Part shown: positions 1 through 8,792 of the stretch, in pieces
Position numbering within the stretch: the first letter of the stretch is position 1
How the letters are laid out: every line of letters begins with the position of its first letter
Source of the DNA: JAEMQF01 sp963850525
GTDB lineage: Bacteria; Pseudomonadota; Gammaproteobacteria; Burkholderiales; Burkholderiaceae_C
Direction: 5' to 3'
DNA length: 64,000 nt
NCBI GenBank assembly: GCA_963850525.1
Contig: CAWKLQ010000005.1
Coordinates: 13,207 to 77,206, forward strand
Program-made: the position numbers and the translations under genes
The notes under the pieces: model-generated
What the model saw: only the letters and a program-made list of their open reading frames with translations
Database searches by the model: none
Told to the model about the DNA's origin: nothing

Positions 1-1071
1 GATGACGTGGCTGCGCGTTGTCGTGTAGCCGGCGAGCGACCGGGTTGGCGTCGGCGCGAACAGCACCTGGAAGTTACGCTTGCCGGCCAGGTACTCGCGC
101 GCGTCGGCGGCGAGCAGCGAGCCGCGCGGGTAGGTCACGCCGGCGCTGACCAGGCTGCTTCGCAACTCCAGCAGCAAGGTGTCGCCCGCCGCGCCGGCGC
201 TGTGCCAGAAGCTCCACGAAGCGTCGCTCGGGATGTCCAGGGGGCGGTTGCCGGTGGGTGTGGCGATGAAGCGCAGTTCGTTGAAAAAGTCGACCGAGCG
301 CGTGAACACGACTCGCTCGAATCCCGGCGTGCGATCCACGCTCACGCCGGCGGCGACGTCTTGCACTTGCGCTTCGAACACCGTCTCGGCCGTTGTGAGG
401 GGCGTGCCGCGTTGCCAGCGTTTGATGATCCGCGGGTAGCCCGAGGTCGTCATCGAGCCCGGGCCGAAGTCGGTGCCGACATAAAGCGTGTCGGCGTCTA
501 TCCAGGCGACGTCTGACTTGGCTTCGGCAAGCTGGAAGCCGCCCGGGACGAAGACCTTGCTCACGCTGTCGAATTCGCGAACGACCTTGGCGTCGGCGCC
601 GCCGCGAGACAAGGAGACGAGGCAAAGGCGGTACTCAGGCCCCAGGCATGACGCGCCGCCCCAGACCCAGTTCTCGCCTTCCGTCTTGGCGAGCAGGTCC
701 AGGTCGAGCACCGTCTCCCAGCGCGGCCCTGCCTTGCGGAATTCAGCTAGCGTGGTGCGTCGCCACAAGCCACGGGGCTGCGCAGCGTCTTGCCAGAAGT
801 TGTAGAACCACGCGCCGCGGCGCACGACGGTGGGAATTCGATCTTTCGAATCGAGGATGGCGAGCAACTGGCTGCGCGTCGCCTCGAAGCTTGGCTCGGC
901 CTGCAACACCTTCTGCGTGATGGCGTTGCGCTCGCGAACCCACTTCAGCGCGGCCTCGCCTTGCACTTCTTCGAGCCAGAGGTGCGGGTCCGGTTCTTCG
1001 GCGAGGGTTTCTTGCATGGGCAGGATCGACAGCATGAACAGGGCGATGTGAAGCAGGTCGGAGATTCTCAT
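1..1071 (-). CDS. Prolyl oligopeptidase family (S9A) protein, 3' part outside the window
   Basis: The reading frame is open from an ATG at 1071 to the left edge (357 codons), so only the N-terminal half is visible. After a hydrophobic, signal-like start (MRISDLLHIALFMLSILPM) comes DPHLWLEEVQGEAALKWVRERN-type sequence, the classic N-terminus of prolyl oligopeptidases, followed by beta-propeller-like sequence (about residues 60-357). The catalytic alpha/beta-hydrolase domain with Ser-Asp-His would lie beyond the edge. These serine peptidases cleave short peptides after proline. The hydrophobic N-terminus suggests export, but the cleavage site is not clear. The start is 10 bases beyond the yaeQ stop, so the two are probably co-transcribed. 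A second S9-family peptidase lies at 14.6-16.7 kb. Confidence 0.85.
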   Translation of the reverse strand, partial: MRISDLLHIALFMLSILPMQETLAEEPDPHLWLEEVQGEAALKWVRERNAITQKVLQAEPSFEATRSQLLAILDSKDRIPTVVRRGAWFYNFWQDAAQPRGLWRRTTLAEFRKAGPRWETVLDLDLLAKTEGENWVWGGASCLGPEYRLCLVSLSRGGADAKVVREFDSVSKVFVPGGFQLAEAKSDVAWIDADTLYVGTDFGPGSMTTSGYPRIIKRWQRGTPLTTAETVFEAQVQDVAAGVSVDRTPGFERVVFTRSVDFFNELRFIATPTGNRPLDIPSDASWSFWHSAGAAGDTLLLELRSSLVSAGVTYPRGSLLAADAREYLAGKRNFQVLFAPTPTRSLAGYTTTRSHVI

Positions 1072-1081
1072 CGGCGCGGTT

Positions 1082-1636
1082 TCACGCCGGGAACAGGCGC
1101 AGCGGCGTGACTTCGACCGCGCCGAGCGTTTCGCTCACCCACGCCGTGCCGTCCTGCACGCTCAATTGCAATTGCATGCCGCGCTGCGCCAGGCCGGCGA
1201 GTGCCTGGCTTTGTTCGGACGTGATGCGCCAGACGTCCAGATTCGTCGCGCGCGACACCTTGCCGACAATCGCGCTCCACCAGATCTGGGCTGCAGCGCT
1301 GAAGCACAACACCGTGACGCGCTCGGCGCGCCCGCAGGCTTTGAGCAGGCGCTTCTCGTCGGGCTGGCCGACTTCGATCCAGTGCACGATGCGCCCCGTG
1401 AGGTCTTTGTGCCACAGGTCAGGCTCGTCGGTGTCCCACAGCCCCTTGGCGAATTCCAGCATGCCGTTGTTCTCGCTCGCCGGCCGGTGCAGGCCGAGCG
1501 CGAGCAGGCGCAGCATCATGCGCTCGTCGGTTTCCGAGGGGTGGCGCGCGATCGTCACTTGCTGGTCGGCGTAAACGCCGCGGTCCATGTCGGCGATGCC
1601 CATGTTGACCTTGTAGATGATCGCCTTCAGCGCCAT
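1082..1636 (-). CDS. yaeQ: YaeQ family protein
   Basis: The 184-residue product begins MALKAIIYKVNMGIADMDRG and contains the YaeQ-typical stretches VTIARHPSETDERMMLRLLA and DLWHKDLTGRIVHWIEVGQP. The family has a compact fold related to PD-(D/E)XK nucleases. E. coli YaeQ was linked to suppression of rfaH defects, but no reaction is established. The length matches the family. The gene heads a short leftward run with the prolyl oligopeptidase, and the opposite-strand gene upstream starts about 130 bases away, so the space between is probably a divergent promoter region. Confidence 0.92.
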   Translation of the reverse strand: MALKAIIYKVNMGIADMDRGVYADQQVTIARHPSETDERMMLRLLALGLHRPASENNGMLEFAKGLWDTDEPDLWHKDLTGRIVHWIEVGQPDEKRLLKACGRAERVTVLCFSAAAQIWWSAIVGKVSRATNLDVWRITSEQSQALAGLAQRGMQLQLSVQDGTAWVSETLGAVEVTPLRLFPA

Positions 1637-1768
1637 GCGTGCTCAAGTTGTAGGGGGTGGCGCATTAGATCAGAGCGCGGCGGCGGTGATGCGGGTTTTA
1701 CGGAGCAGCCGACTCACTCGCTGGGTGGCATGATGTTGCCCAAGTTTTCGCTTCGAAAGGCCGCGCCG

Positions 1769-2281
1769 ATGCTGCACCGTCTCCCAAACTACGCCCTGTG
1801 GCGCACGACAGTCGCGTGCGCCCTGGCGCTGACGCTTCACGGCGCTGTGGCGCAGGCGCCCGAGAAGCCGCGCAGCGCGACTTTGGGCACGGGCACGGGC
1901 AAAGGCAAGACGAGCGGGCCGCTGCTGACGCGCGCCGAACTGCGCGAGTGCCTGAATTTGCAGCCGCGCTTGCGCGTCGCAGCGCAAGAGCTCGTCGCCG
2001 CGCAGGCCGCACTGGACAAGGAAAAGGCCGACCTGGCGCAGCGCAAGACGGCGCTGGCGGAGGAGCTCGCCGCCCTGGACCGCACCAGCGCACCCGCCGT
2101 CGACGCCTACAACGCGAGCGTTCTCGAGCACGAGCGCAACGTCGACGCGTACAACGCCAAGACGCCGGCGTTCAATGCCAAGGCCGCGGGTTTGCAGGAG
2201 CAGCGCGCAGCGTTTGCGAAGGGCTGCGAGAACCGCGACTTCGACGAAAGGGACGAACTCGCGATTCGCAAAGGCCAGTGA
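1769..2281 (+). CDS. Exported coiled-coil protein, hypothetical
   Basis: I do not recognise a named family. The frame stays open upstream to an ATG at 1730, but the ATG at 1769 is preceded at good spacing by GAAAGG and begins directly with a Sec-type signal peptide (MLHRLPNYALWRTTVACALA..., ending near AVAQA), so I prefer it. The mature part (about 140 residues) starts with a Gly/Thr/Lys linker, then one Cys in a RAELRECLNLQ segment, then a long Ala/Glu/Lys heptad-like region predicted to be coiled coil, and a second Cys near the end (FAKGCENRDF). Two cysteines in a periplasmic protein could form a disulfide. It lies 60 bases ahead of the M3 peptidase gene and may share its transcript. Confidence 0.7.
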   Translation: MLHRLPNYALWRTTVACALALTLHGAVAQAPEKPRSATLGTGTGKGKTSGPLLTRAELRECLNLQPRLRVAAQELVAAQAALDKEKADLAQRKTALAEELAALDRTSAPAVDAYNASVLEHERNVDAYNAKTPAFNAKAAGLQEQRAAFAKGCENRDFDERDELAIRKGQ

Positions 2282-2341
2282 GTTCCTGAAATCTGCAGGA
2301 AAATCCTGCGCAGCCCGACCCGGCGTTGACGAAGGTTCGCG

Positions 2342-4399
2342 ATGGCACTGACAACTCCCAACCCGCTGCTGCAGGCGTGGCACACGCCGCATGGCCTGCC
2401 GCCGTTCCAGAACGTTGCCGCCGAACACTTTGCGCCGGCCTTCGATGCGGCGCTGGCGGAGCACCTGGCCGACATCGAACGCATCGCCGGCTCGGCGCAG
2501 GCGCCGACGTTTCAGAACACGATTGCCGCACTCGACCGCAGCGGCCGCCTGCTGGACCGAACGGCGGCGCTGTTCTACAACCTGACGGCGAGCGAAACCT
2601 CGCCCGCGCTGCAGGCGGTCGAGCGCGACATGGCGCCGCGCCTGGCGGCGCACCACAACACGGTGCACACGCACGCGGGGCTGTTTCGGCGCATCGATGC
2701 ATTGCACGAACAGCGCAGCGCGCTGCAGCTGAGCGCAGAGGAACTGCGTGTCCTGGAGCGCATCCATTTCGACTTCGTGCGTGCCGGCGCCAAGCTGGCA
2801 CCCGCCGCGCAGGCGCGCTATGGTCAGGTCATGCAGCGCCTGGCCGAGTTGCAGACGGGCTTCGGCCAGAACGTTCTGGCCGACGAGGCGCAATATCGCC
2901 TGGTGCTGCGCGACGAGGCCGATCTGGCCGGCCTGCCCGAATTCGTTCGCGCCAGCGCGCGCCAGGCCGCTGCCGAGCGGGGACTGAGCGAGGCGGGAGT
3001 GATCACGCTGTCGCGCTCCCACATCGTGCCGTTCCTGACGTTCTCGCAGCGCCGCGACTTGCGCGAGCAGGCCTGGCGCGCCTGGACGACGCGCGGCGAA
3101 CACGACGGCGAGCACGACAACCGTCCGGTGGCGCGCGAAATCCTGAGCCTGCGCAATGAACAGGCGCGCCTGCACGGCTACGCGGCGTTCGCCGACTACG
3201 TGCTCGCCGACACGATGGCCAAGACCCAGGAGGCCGTCGCCGAGCTGCTGCAGCAGGTCTGGGTGCCCGCCAAGGCGCGCGCCGAAGAGGAGCGCGAAGC
3301 GCTGCAGGCGCTCGCGTTGGCGCACGGCGAATCGATCACGATCGAGGCCTGGGACTGGCGCTACTACGCCGAGAAAGTGCGCCAGGAGCGCTACGACATC
3401 GACGAAGCCACGGTCAAGCCTTACTTTCCGCTTGCGCGCATGGTGCAGGCGGTGTTCGATTGCGCGAATCGTCTTTTCGGGTTGCGCTTTGTCGAACTGC
3501 CCGACGTACCGGCGTATCACCCGGACGTGAAAGTCTATGAAGTGCGTGACGTGCAGAACATCGTGATCGGCGTGTTCCTGCACGACAACTTCGCGCGCCC
3601 GAGCAAACGCAGCGGCGCGTGGATGAGTTCGTTTCGCCAGCAGTCGCGCAACGCGGCTGCGCTGCCTATCGTCGTCAACAACAACAATTTCGCGCGCGGT
3701 GCGCCGGGCGAGCCCACGCTGCTGAGCTTCGACGACGCGCGCACGCTGTTCCACGAGTTCGGCCACGGCTTGCACGGCTTGCTCTCCAACGTCACCTATG
3801 AGAGCGTGTCGGGGACGAACGTGCTGCGCGACTTTGTCGAGCTGCCCTCGCAGTTGTTCGAACATTGGCTCGAGGAGCCCGAAGTGCTGAAGCGCCACGC
3901 GCGCCACTTCCGCACCGATGAGCCCATCCCCGACGCGCTGGTCGCCAAGCTGCACGCGGCGCGGCGCTTCAACCAGGGCTATGAGACGGTGCGCTACGCC
4001 GCCTCGGCGCTCGTCGACATGGCCGCGCACGCCCTCACGCAAGCGCAGGCGCCCGATGTCGTCGAGTTCGAACGCGCCGAGTTGCAGCGCATCGGTCTGC
4101 CGCCCGGCATCGGCCTGAACCACCGGTTGACGCATTTCCAGCACCTGTTCTCGGGGTCGGGCTACGCGGCGGGCTATTACGTGTACCTGTGGGCCGAGGT
4201 GCTCGACGCCGACGGCTACGGCGCCTTCATCGAAGCCGGCAGTCCGTTCGATGCCGGCGTCGCCGCGCGTCTGCGCCAGTTCATCTATGCGAGCGGCAAC
4301 TCGCTCGAGCCGGCAGCGGCGTATCGCGCATTCCGGGGGCGGCAGCCGACGGTTCAGCCGATGTTAGAGAAGCGCGGGCTGCTTTCCGAACCCGCCTGA
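2342..4399 (+). CDS. dcp: M3 family metallopeptidase, peptidyl-dipeptidase Dcp type
   Basis: The 685-residue protein carries the zinc motif HEFGH (His471, Glu472, His475), and about 25 residues later SGTNVLRDFVELPSQ, which should supply the third zinc ligand (Glu about 500). The SGTN...DFVE wording fits the Dcp branch better than oligopeptidase A (PrlC). These enzymes remove C-terminal dipeptides or degrade short peptides, usually in the cytoplasm; no signal peptide is visible. The start has a GAAGG ribosome-binding site 8 bases upstream. The last 46 bases overlap, tail to tail, the end of the histidine-kinase gene on the other strand. Confidence 0.92.
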   Translation: MALTTPNPLLQAWHTPHGLPPFQNVAAEHFAPAFDAALAEHLADIERIAGSAQAPTFQNTIAALDRSGRLLDRTAALFYNLTASETSPALQAVERDMAPRLAAHHNTVHTHAGLFRRIDALHEQRSALQLSAEELRVLERIHFDFVRAGAKLAPAAQARYGQVMQRLAELQTGFGQNVLADEAQYRLVLRDEADLAGLPEFVRASARQAAAERGLSEAGVITLSRSHIVPFLTFSQRRDLREQAWRAWTTRGEHDGEHDNRPVAREILSLRNEQARLHGYAAFADYVLADTMAKTQEAVAELLQQVWVPAKARAEEEREALQALALAHGESITIEAWDWRYYAEKVRQERYDIDEATVKPYFPLARMVQAVFDCANRLFGLRFVELPDVPAYHPDVKVYEVRDVQNIVIGVFLHDNFARPSKRSGAWMSSFRQQSRNAAALPIVVNNNNFARGAPGEPTLLSFDDARTLFHEFGHGLHGLLSNVTYESVSGTNVLRDFVELPSQLFEHWLEEPEVLKRHARHFRTDEPIPDALVAKLHAARRFNQGYETVRYAASALVDMAAHALTQAQAPDVVEFERAELQRIGLPPGIGLNHRLTHFQHLFSGSGYAAGYYVYLWAEVLDADGYGAFIEAGSPFDAGVAARLRQFIYASGNSLEPAAAYRAFRGRQPTVQPMLEKRGLLSEPA

Positions 4400-7074
4400 G
4401 CGGCGGCGGGAAACAGCACGCGCAGGTTCGCGACAAACGCCTTGAGGTCGATCGGCTTGGTCCAGTAGTCGGTGAACCCGACCTTCATGGCTCGGGCAAT
4501 GTCTTCCGGCATGGCGTTCGCCGACAGGGCAATGCACGGGATGCGCGCCGTTTCGGCGTGGGCACGCAGTTGCGTGAGCACTTCGAAACCGTCGATGTCG
4601 GGCAATTGCATGTCCAGCAGAATCAGGTCGGGCCGCATCGCGCGGGCGCGTGCAACTCCGCGCGTGCCGTCGGGTTCGCACGCGATGTGCAGGCCTTCGA
4701 CGCTGGTGACGAGCTGCTCGACGAGCAACACGTTGACTTCGTTGTCCTCAATGTAGAGGATTTGCCCGCCCCGAGCGGCGTGCAGGGCCGCGAGCTGCGA
4801 GGGTGTGGCGGCCGCGTCGGCACGCTGCACCTCGCGCAGCGCCGGCTCGCGCGGCGCTGCCGAAGGCAGCACGAGCTGGAACTGGGTGCCTTCGCCGGGC
4901 GTGCTCGACACCGAAATCGTTCCGCCCATCGCCTGCGTCAGGCCTTTGACGATGACCAGGCCGATTCCCGCGCCTTCGATGCCTTCGCTCTCGATACCCA
5001 AGCGATTGAAAGGTTCGAACAGGTGCGAGAGTTGCTCGGCGCTCAGGCCGCGGCCGGTGTCGCTCACCTGCAGCGTGACGACAGCGTCGCTCGCGCGCGC
5101 CGTCAACGTGACTTTGCCTTGCGGTCGGTTGTACTTGATCGCGTTGGACAAGAGGTTGATCAACACCTGGCGCAAGCGCGTCGTGTCGGCGAGCACGCAG
5201 CCCGGCGCCGCAGTGAGTTGCAACTCCACCTGGTTCTTCGCCGCCAGCGGCGCGACGAGCGCCAGCGCCTGGGTGACGATTTGCTCGAGCATGACGGGCT
5301 GCAGATCGAGCTTGAGGCGCCCGGCTTCGAGGCTGGACAGATCGAGCATGTCGTTGATCAGCGCCAGCAGATGTTCGCCGGCCGAGCGAATGTGGCCCAG
5401 GTGCGTGGACTGGGCAGCGCCCAGCGGCTCCTGGCCTTCCTGCAGCAATTGGGTGAAGCCGAGGACCGCGTTCAATGGCGTGCGCAGCTCGTGACTCATG
5501 CGCGAGAGAAATTGCGACTTGGCGCGGTTTTCGCGCTCGGCGAGCAACTTTTGCTGGCGTGTCACTTCCGCCGTGCGGCTTTCCGTGACGTCCCAGTTCA
5601 CGCCGACGCGGCGCACCGGGCGGCCGCGCTCGTCGCGCACCGGGATCGAGCGCGACGCCAGCCAGCGGTAAGAACCGTCGGGAATGCGCACCCGGAACTC
5701 GTAGTCGGTGGCGTCGTTGGTCGTGAGCGCCGCTTGCTGCGAATCCAGCACGACGTGCGCGTCGTCCGGGTGCAGCAGGTCGAGGCGTTCTTCGTGGGTC
5801 GGCGGCGTATCGCGAGGCTCCAGGCCGCGCAGGCGAAACATCTGCTCGTCCCACCGTTCGACGGTGGGGGCCAGATCGAGCACCCAGGTGCCTATGCCGG
5901 CGAGGCGCGCCGCCAGCGCGGCGCGCTCGTCGGCGCCGCGCAACGCGTGCAACGCGTTGTGCTGCTCGGTCACGTCGAGCACGATGCCCGAGACGCGGCG
6001 CCGCTGCGGCTGGCTCGAATCGGCTGCCGCGCGCAGCACCATCCAGCGGTGCCCGCCGTCACGCCGCAAGGCGCGAAATTCGCGCTCGAACGCACCCGTG
6101 CCCTCGCGCAGATAGGCGCGCACGTCGCGCCACATGCTCTTGCGGTCTTGCGGGTGCACGCAGCGGTCGACCCACTCGGCGAGCGAGGGCGCGCGGGTGG
6201 CGCCGGTCATCTCGAAGAGCTCGTACATCTGGGCGTTCCAGTCGACTTCGGCGGCGCCCACCGTGAGCGACCACAAGCCCACGCGCGCCGCGTGGGCTGC
6301 CGCGCTCAGGCGATGCGCCTGACCGGTGACGCGCGCCGAGTCGTCGATTTGATCGCTGACGTCGAGGGAAAAGCCGACCTCGGCCAGGGGCGCACCATCG
6401 GCGGCGCGTTCCACGACGCGGCGTGTCAACACCGGGCGCCAGGAGCCGTCGGCGCGGCGAAACCGCGCTTCGCTGTCCACCGGCCGGCGCGTGTTCAGGG
6501 CGCGCTGCGACGCCAGCACTTCGCCGGGAAGGTCGTCGCTGTGGATGTGGCTGCGAAATTCCTGCAAGGTTTGCCCGTGCGGGCCCACGACGATGGGCAG
6601 GATCGCGCTCGAATCGGCGCTGAACGTGATGCGGTCGGTTTTCAGGTCGTGACGCCAGATGCAGATCTGCGCCTTCTCGAGGTGCGCCGCGGGGACTTGT
6701 CCGAGGGGCTTTGCGGCTTCGCGCAGCGCCCAGGTCACCTGGCCTTGATCGCACGACGCGTTGCCGAGCACGTGGAGCGTGGTGCCGGCAACGCCGCGCA
6801 GTTCGAGTTCGGCGCCCGCCAGCACGCCGCCCAGCAAGGCCCGAGTCATCGACTTGCGAGTGGAGTCTGCCTCCGGGCCGGGGGCGACGAGACTGGGCAA
6901 GGTGCCGCTCGACCCCGGCTGCAGACCTGTCGCGTCGCGAAAGCGCGCGTTGGCCCAGGTCACCCGGCCCTCGGCGTCCGTCACGACGAGCATGTCGTGG
7001 CTTTGCTCGAGCAATGCAAACAACAGGCCGGCGCGCGGACCTGTGGAGCTTCGGGCTGGGGAAGGGAGGTTCAT
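4354..7074 (-). CDS. PAS-domain hybrid sensor histidine kinase/response regulator
   Basis: The protein is about 906 residues from the ATG at 7074; the frame remains open 39 codons upstream, but that stretch is low-complexity and the chosen start leads straight into a PAS-like domain. Order: roughly four PAS/PAC repeats (residues 20-510, with PAS-typical segments such as WRHDLKTDRITFS and WNAQMYELFEMTG), a HisKA H-box SRMSHELRTPLNAV (His about 527), an HATPase domain with NLLSNAIKYNRP and GRGLSAEQLSHLFEPF, then a receiver domain with LYIEDNE and phospho-acceptor Asp in LILLDMQLPD (about 820). There is no obvious membrane segment, so it probably senses a cytoplasmic signal. No output-domain regulator is adjacent. 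The stop codon lies inside the end of the opposite peptidase gene. Confidence 0.93.
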   Translation of the reverse strand: MNLPSPARSSTGPRAGLLFALLEQSHDMLVVTDAEGRVTWANARFRDATGLQPGSSGTLPSLVAPGPEADSTRKSMTRALLGGVLAGAELELRGVAGTTLHVLGNASCDQGQVTWALREAAKPLGQVPAAHLEKAQICIWRHDLKTDRITFSADSSAILPIVVGPHGQTLQEFRSHIHSDDLPGEVLASQRALNTRRPVDSEARFRRADGSWRPVLTRRVVERAADGAPLAEVGFSLDVSDQIDDSARVTGQAHRLSAAAHAARVGLWSLTVGAAEVDWNAQMYELFEMTGATRAPSLAEWVDRCVHPQDRKSMWRDVRAYLREGTGAFEREFRALRRDGGHRWMVLRAAADSSQPQRRRVSGIVLDVTEQHNALHALRGADERAALAARLAGIGTWVLDLAPTVERWDEQMFRLRGLEPRDTPPTHEERLDLLHPDDAHVVLDSQQAALTTNDATDYEFRVRIPDGSYRWLASRSIPVRDERGRPVRRVGVNWDVTESRTAEVTRQQKLLAERENRAKSQFLSRMSHELRTPLNAVLGFTQLLQEGQEPLGAAQSTHLGHIRSAGEHLLALINDMLDLSSLEAGRLKLDLQPVMLEQIVTQALALVAPLAAKNQVELQLTAAPGCVLADTTRLRQVLINLLSNAIKYNRPQGKVTLTARASDAVVTLQVSDTGRGLSAEQLSHLFEPFNRLGIESEGIEGAGIGLVIVKGLTQAMGGTISVSSTPGEGTQFQLVLPSAAPREPALREVQRADAAATPSQLAALHAARGGQILYIEDNEVNVLLVEQLVTSVEGLHIACEPDGTRGVARARAMRPDLILLDMQLPDIDGFEVLTQLRAHAETARIPCIALSANAMPEDIARAMKVGFTDYWTKPIDLKAFVANLRVLFPAAAQAGSESSPRFSNIG

Positions 7075-7236
7075 TCGTCGGTGGAGTCCGGCATGTCCCC
7101 GAGGTGGGTCGCGCAGGTGAGCCCTGGGGCGCGCAAAGTCTAGCGGCGCAGGTGCGCAGCGCACCCGTAGCGTCTGGACACAAATGCCCAACTCTTGCCG
7201 AATCTGCGCCGTTCCGTGGGCGCGGGTTCGACCGCC

Positions 7237-8274
7237 TTACGCGGAGGCGACTCGAAGGATCAGCTTGCCGAAATTCGCCCCGGTGAAAAGCTTCAGCAAT
7301 GCTTCAGGGAAATTGCTCAGCCCCTCGACGACGTCTTCGCGGCTGTGCATGCGGCCCTCGCGCAGGTAGCCCGCCAGCTCGGCGACGGCCTGGGGAAAGC
7401 GCTCGGTGTAGTCGAACACGACCATGCCTTCCATGCGTGCCCGGTTCACGAGCAGCGACAGGTAGTTCTTCGGGCCCTGCACCGGCGTGGTGTTGTTGTA
7501 CTGGCTGATCGCGCCGCAAATCACGATGCGCGCCTTGCGGTTGATGCGCGCCAGCACCATGTCGAGAATCTCGCCGCCGACGTTGTCGAAGTACACGTCC
7601 ACACCCTTCGGGCACGCGGCTTTCAGCGCGTCGCGCGGGTTCGCGGCTTTGTAGTCGACGCACGCATCGAAGCCCAGCTCCTTCACGACCCAGTCGCACT
7701 TCTCCGGGCCGCCGGCGATGCCGACGACACGGCAACCTTTGATTCGAGCGAGCTGGCCGACGGTCTGGCCCACGGCGCCGGCAGCACCCGAGACGACGAC
7801 GGTCTCGCCCGCCTTGGCCTGGCCGACGTCGAGCAGCCCGAAATACGCAGTCATGCCGGGCATGCCGAGAACATTCAGCCACTGGTTCGGCGTGCCCAGG
7901 CGCGCATCGATCTTGAACAGGCCGTTGCGCTTCGCGGCGTCGGCGGCGAGGGCGCAATATTCCTGCACGCCGAGTTGCGCGCTGACGAGGTCGCCTTTGA
8001 CATAGCCCGAGTGGTTCGACTCGACGACGACGCCGATCCCGCCGGCGCGCATCACCTCGCCAATCGCCACCGGCGGGATGTAGCTCTTCGCCTCGTTCAT
8101 CCAACCGCGCATGGCGGGATCGAGCGACAACGCGAGCGTTTTCACGAGCAGGCCACCGGCAGCCGGCAGGGCAACGGGCTCGGTGGTGAAAGACCAGTCG
8201 CTGCGAGCGGGCAACCCTGCGGGTCGCGCGGCAAGGCGGATTTGCTGGTTGCTGAGGGTGGACAGGCTGCTCAT
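7237..8274 (-). CDS. NADP-dependent oxidoreductase, CurA/leukotriene B4 dehydrogenase-like MDR family
   Basis: The 345-residue protein resembles zinc-independent medium-chain reductases such as E. coli CurA. Visible features are SLDPAMRGWMN near residue 50, the nucleotide-binding stretch VVVSGAAGAVGQTVGQLARIKG at about 150-170, and NVGGEILDMVLARI. Enzymes of this group reduce the double bond of alpha,beta-unsaturated ketones or aldehydes with NADPH. Two ATGs lie 6 bases apart; the inner one at 8274 has GGAG at 7-base spacing, so I chose it. It is a lone gene on its strand between the kinase and a cold-shock gene. Confidence 0.9.
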   Translation of the reverse strand: MSSLSTLSNQQIRLAARPAGLPARSDWSFTTEPVALPAAGGLLVKTLALSLDPAMRGWMNEAKSYIPPVAIGEVMRAGGIGVVVESNHSGYVKGDLVSAQLGVQEYCALAADAAKRNGLFKIDARLGTPNQWLNVLGMPGMTAYFGLLDVGQAKAGETVVVSGAAGAVGQTVGQLARIKGCRVVGIAGGPEKCDWVVKELGFDACVDYKAANPRDALKAACPKGVDVYFDNVGGEILDMVLARINRKARIVICGAISQYNNTTPVQGPKNYLSLLVNRARMEGMVVFDYTERFPQAVAELAGYLREGRMHSREDVVEGLSNFPEALLKLFTGANFGKLILRVASA

Positions 8275-8392
8275 GGTCATCTCCGGGTGCGACGCGCAAT
8301 CATAGGTGCGCCGCTCGGTGCCGCGCCTCAGCCGCGGGGGCGAAATGAAGCCGCATCACCGGGCGGCCGGGTGCAACCCGAATCAGGCCCGA

Positions 8393-8602
8393 TCAGAGCG
8401 GCTTGATGTTCGCGGCCTGCAAGCCCTTTTGCCCTTGCTTGACTTCGAACTCGACGCGCTGGTTCTCCGCCAGCGTCTTGAAGCCTTCTCCTTGAATATC
8501 GCGAAAGTGAGCGAACAAGTCAGCGCCGCCGCCGTCCTGGGCGATGAAGCCATAGCCCTTGCTTTCGTTGAACCACTTCACGGTACCGGTTTGCGTCGTC
8601 AT
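8393..8602 (-). CDS. Cold-shock protein, CspA family (first copy)
   Basis: This 69-residue protein is a single cold-shock domain with RNP1 (KGYGFIAQD) and RNP2 (DLFAHFRDI) motifs, which bind single-stranded RNA or DNA. The ATG is preceded by AGGAGATAGGAATACC. It ends ANIKPL. A second CspA with the same layout is at 47451-47654; they differ mainly in the loop after RNP1 (GGGAD here). It probably acts as an RNA chaperone at low temperature or in stationary phase. Confidence 0.96.
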   Translation of the reverse strand: MTTQTGTVKWFNESKGYGFIAQDGGGADLFAHFRDIQGEGFKTLAENQRVEFEVKQGQKGLQAANIKPL

Positions 8603-8720
8603 GACGGTATTCCTATCTCCTGCTCAGGTTGAATTGCGTAGCGCACGAGCATGGTCTCGCGTGCTGGCGCGGCTGCCACTTTACCCGAGTGGCAGGTGCC
8701 GTCGCGGGCCCGACGCGTCG

Positions 8721-8751
8721 AAAAAAAAGGGCCTGCCACTGCGGCAGGCCC
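8721..8751 (-). terminator. Rho-independent terminator of the DUF5666 lipoprotein gene
   Basis: Read on the minus strand, this is a perfect 9-bp GC-rich stem (GGGCCTGCC / GGCAGGCCC) with a 5-base loop, followed by eight T residues. It lies about 40 bases after the stop codon at 8793. It also separates that gene from the cold-shock gene downstream on the same strand. Confidence 0.95.
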
Positions 8752-8792
8752 GTCAAACCCTTGCTCGTGCAAGGGCGGGAGGTTGGGTGCGT

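Noticed and set aside
4189..7143. A 984-codon rightward open frame across the histidine-kinase gene
   Set aside because: It is a GC-driven shadow of the kinase gene: low-complexity Arg/Ala/His-rich product with no domain, while the opposite frame has clear PAS, HisKA and receiver motifs.
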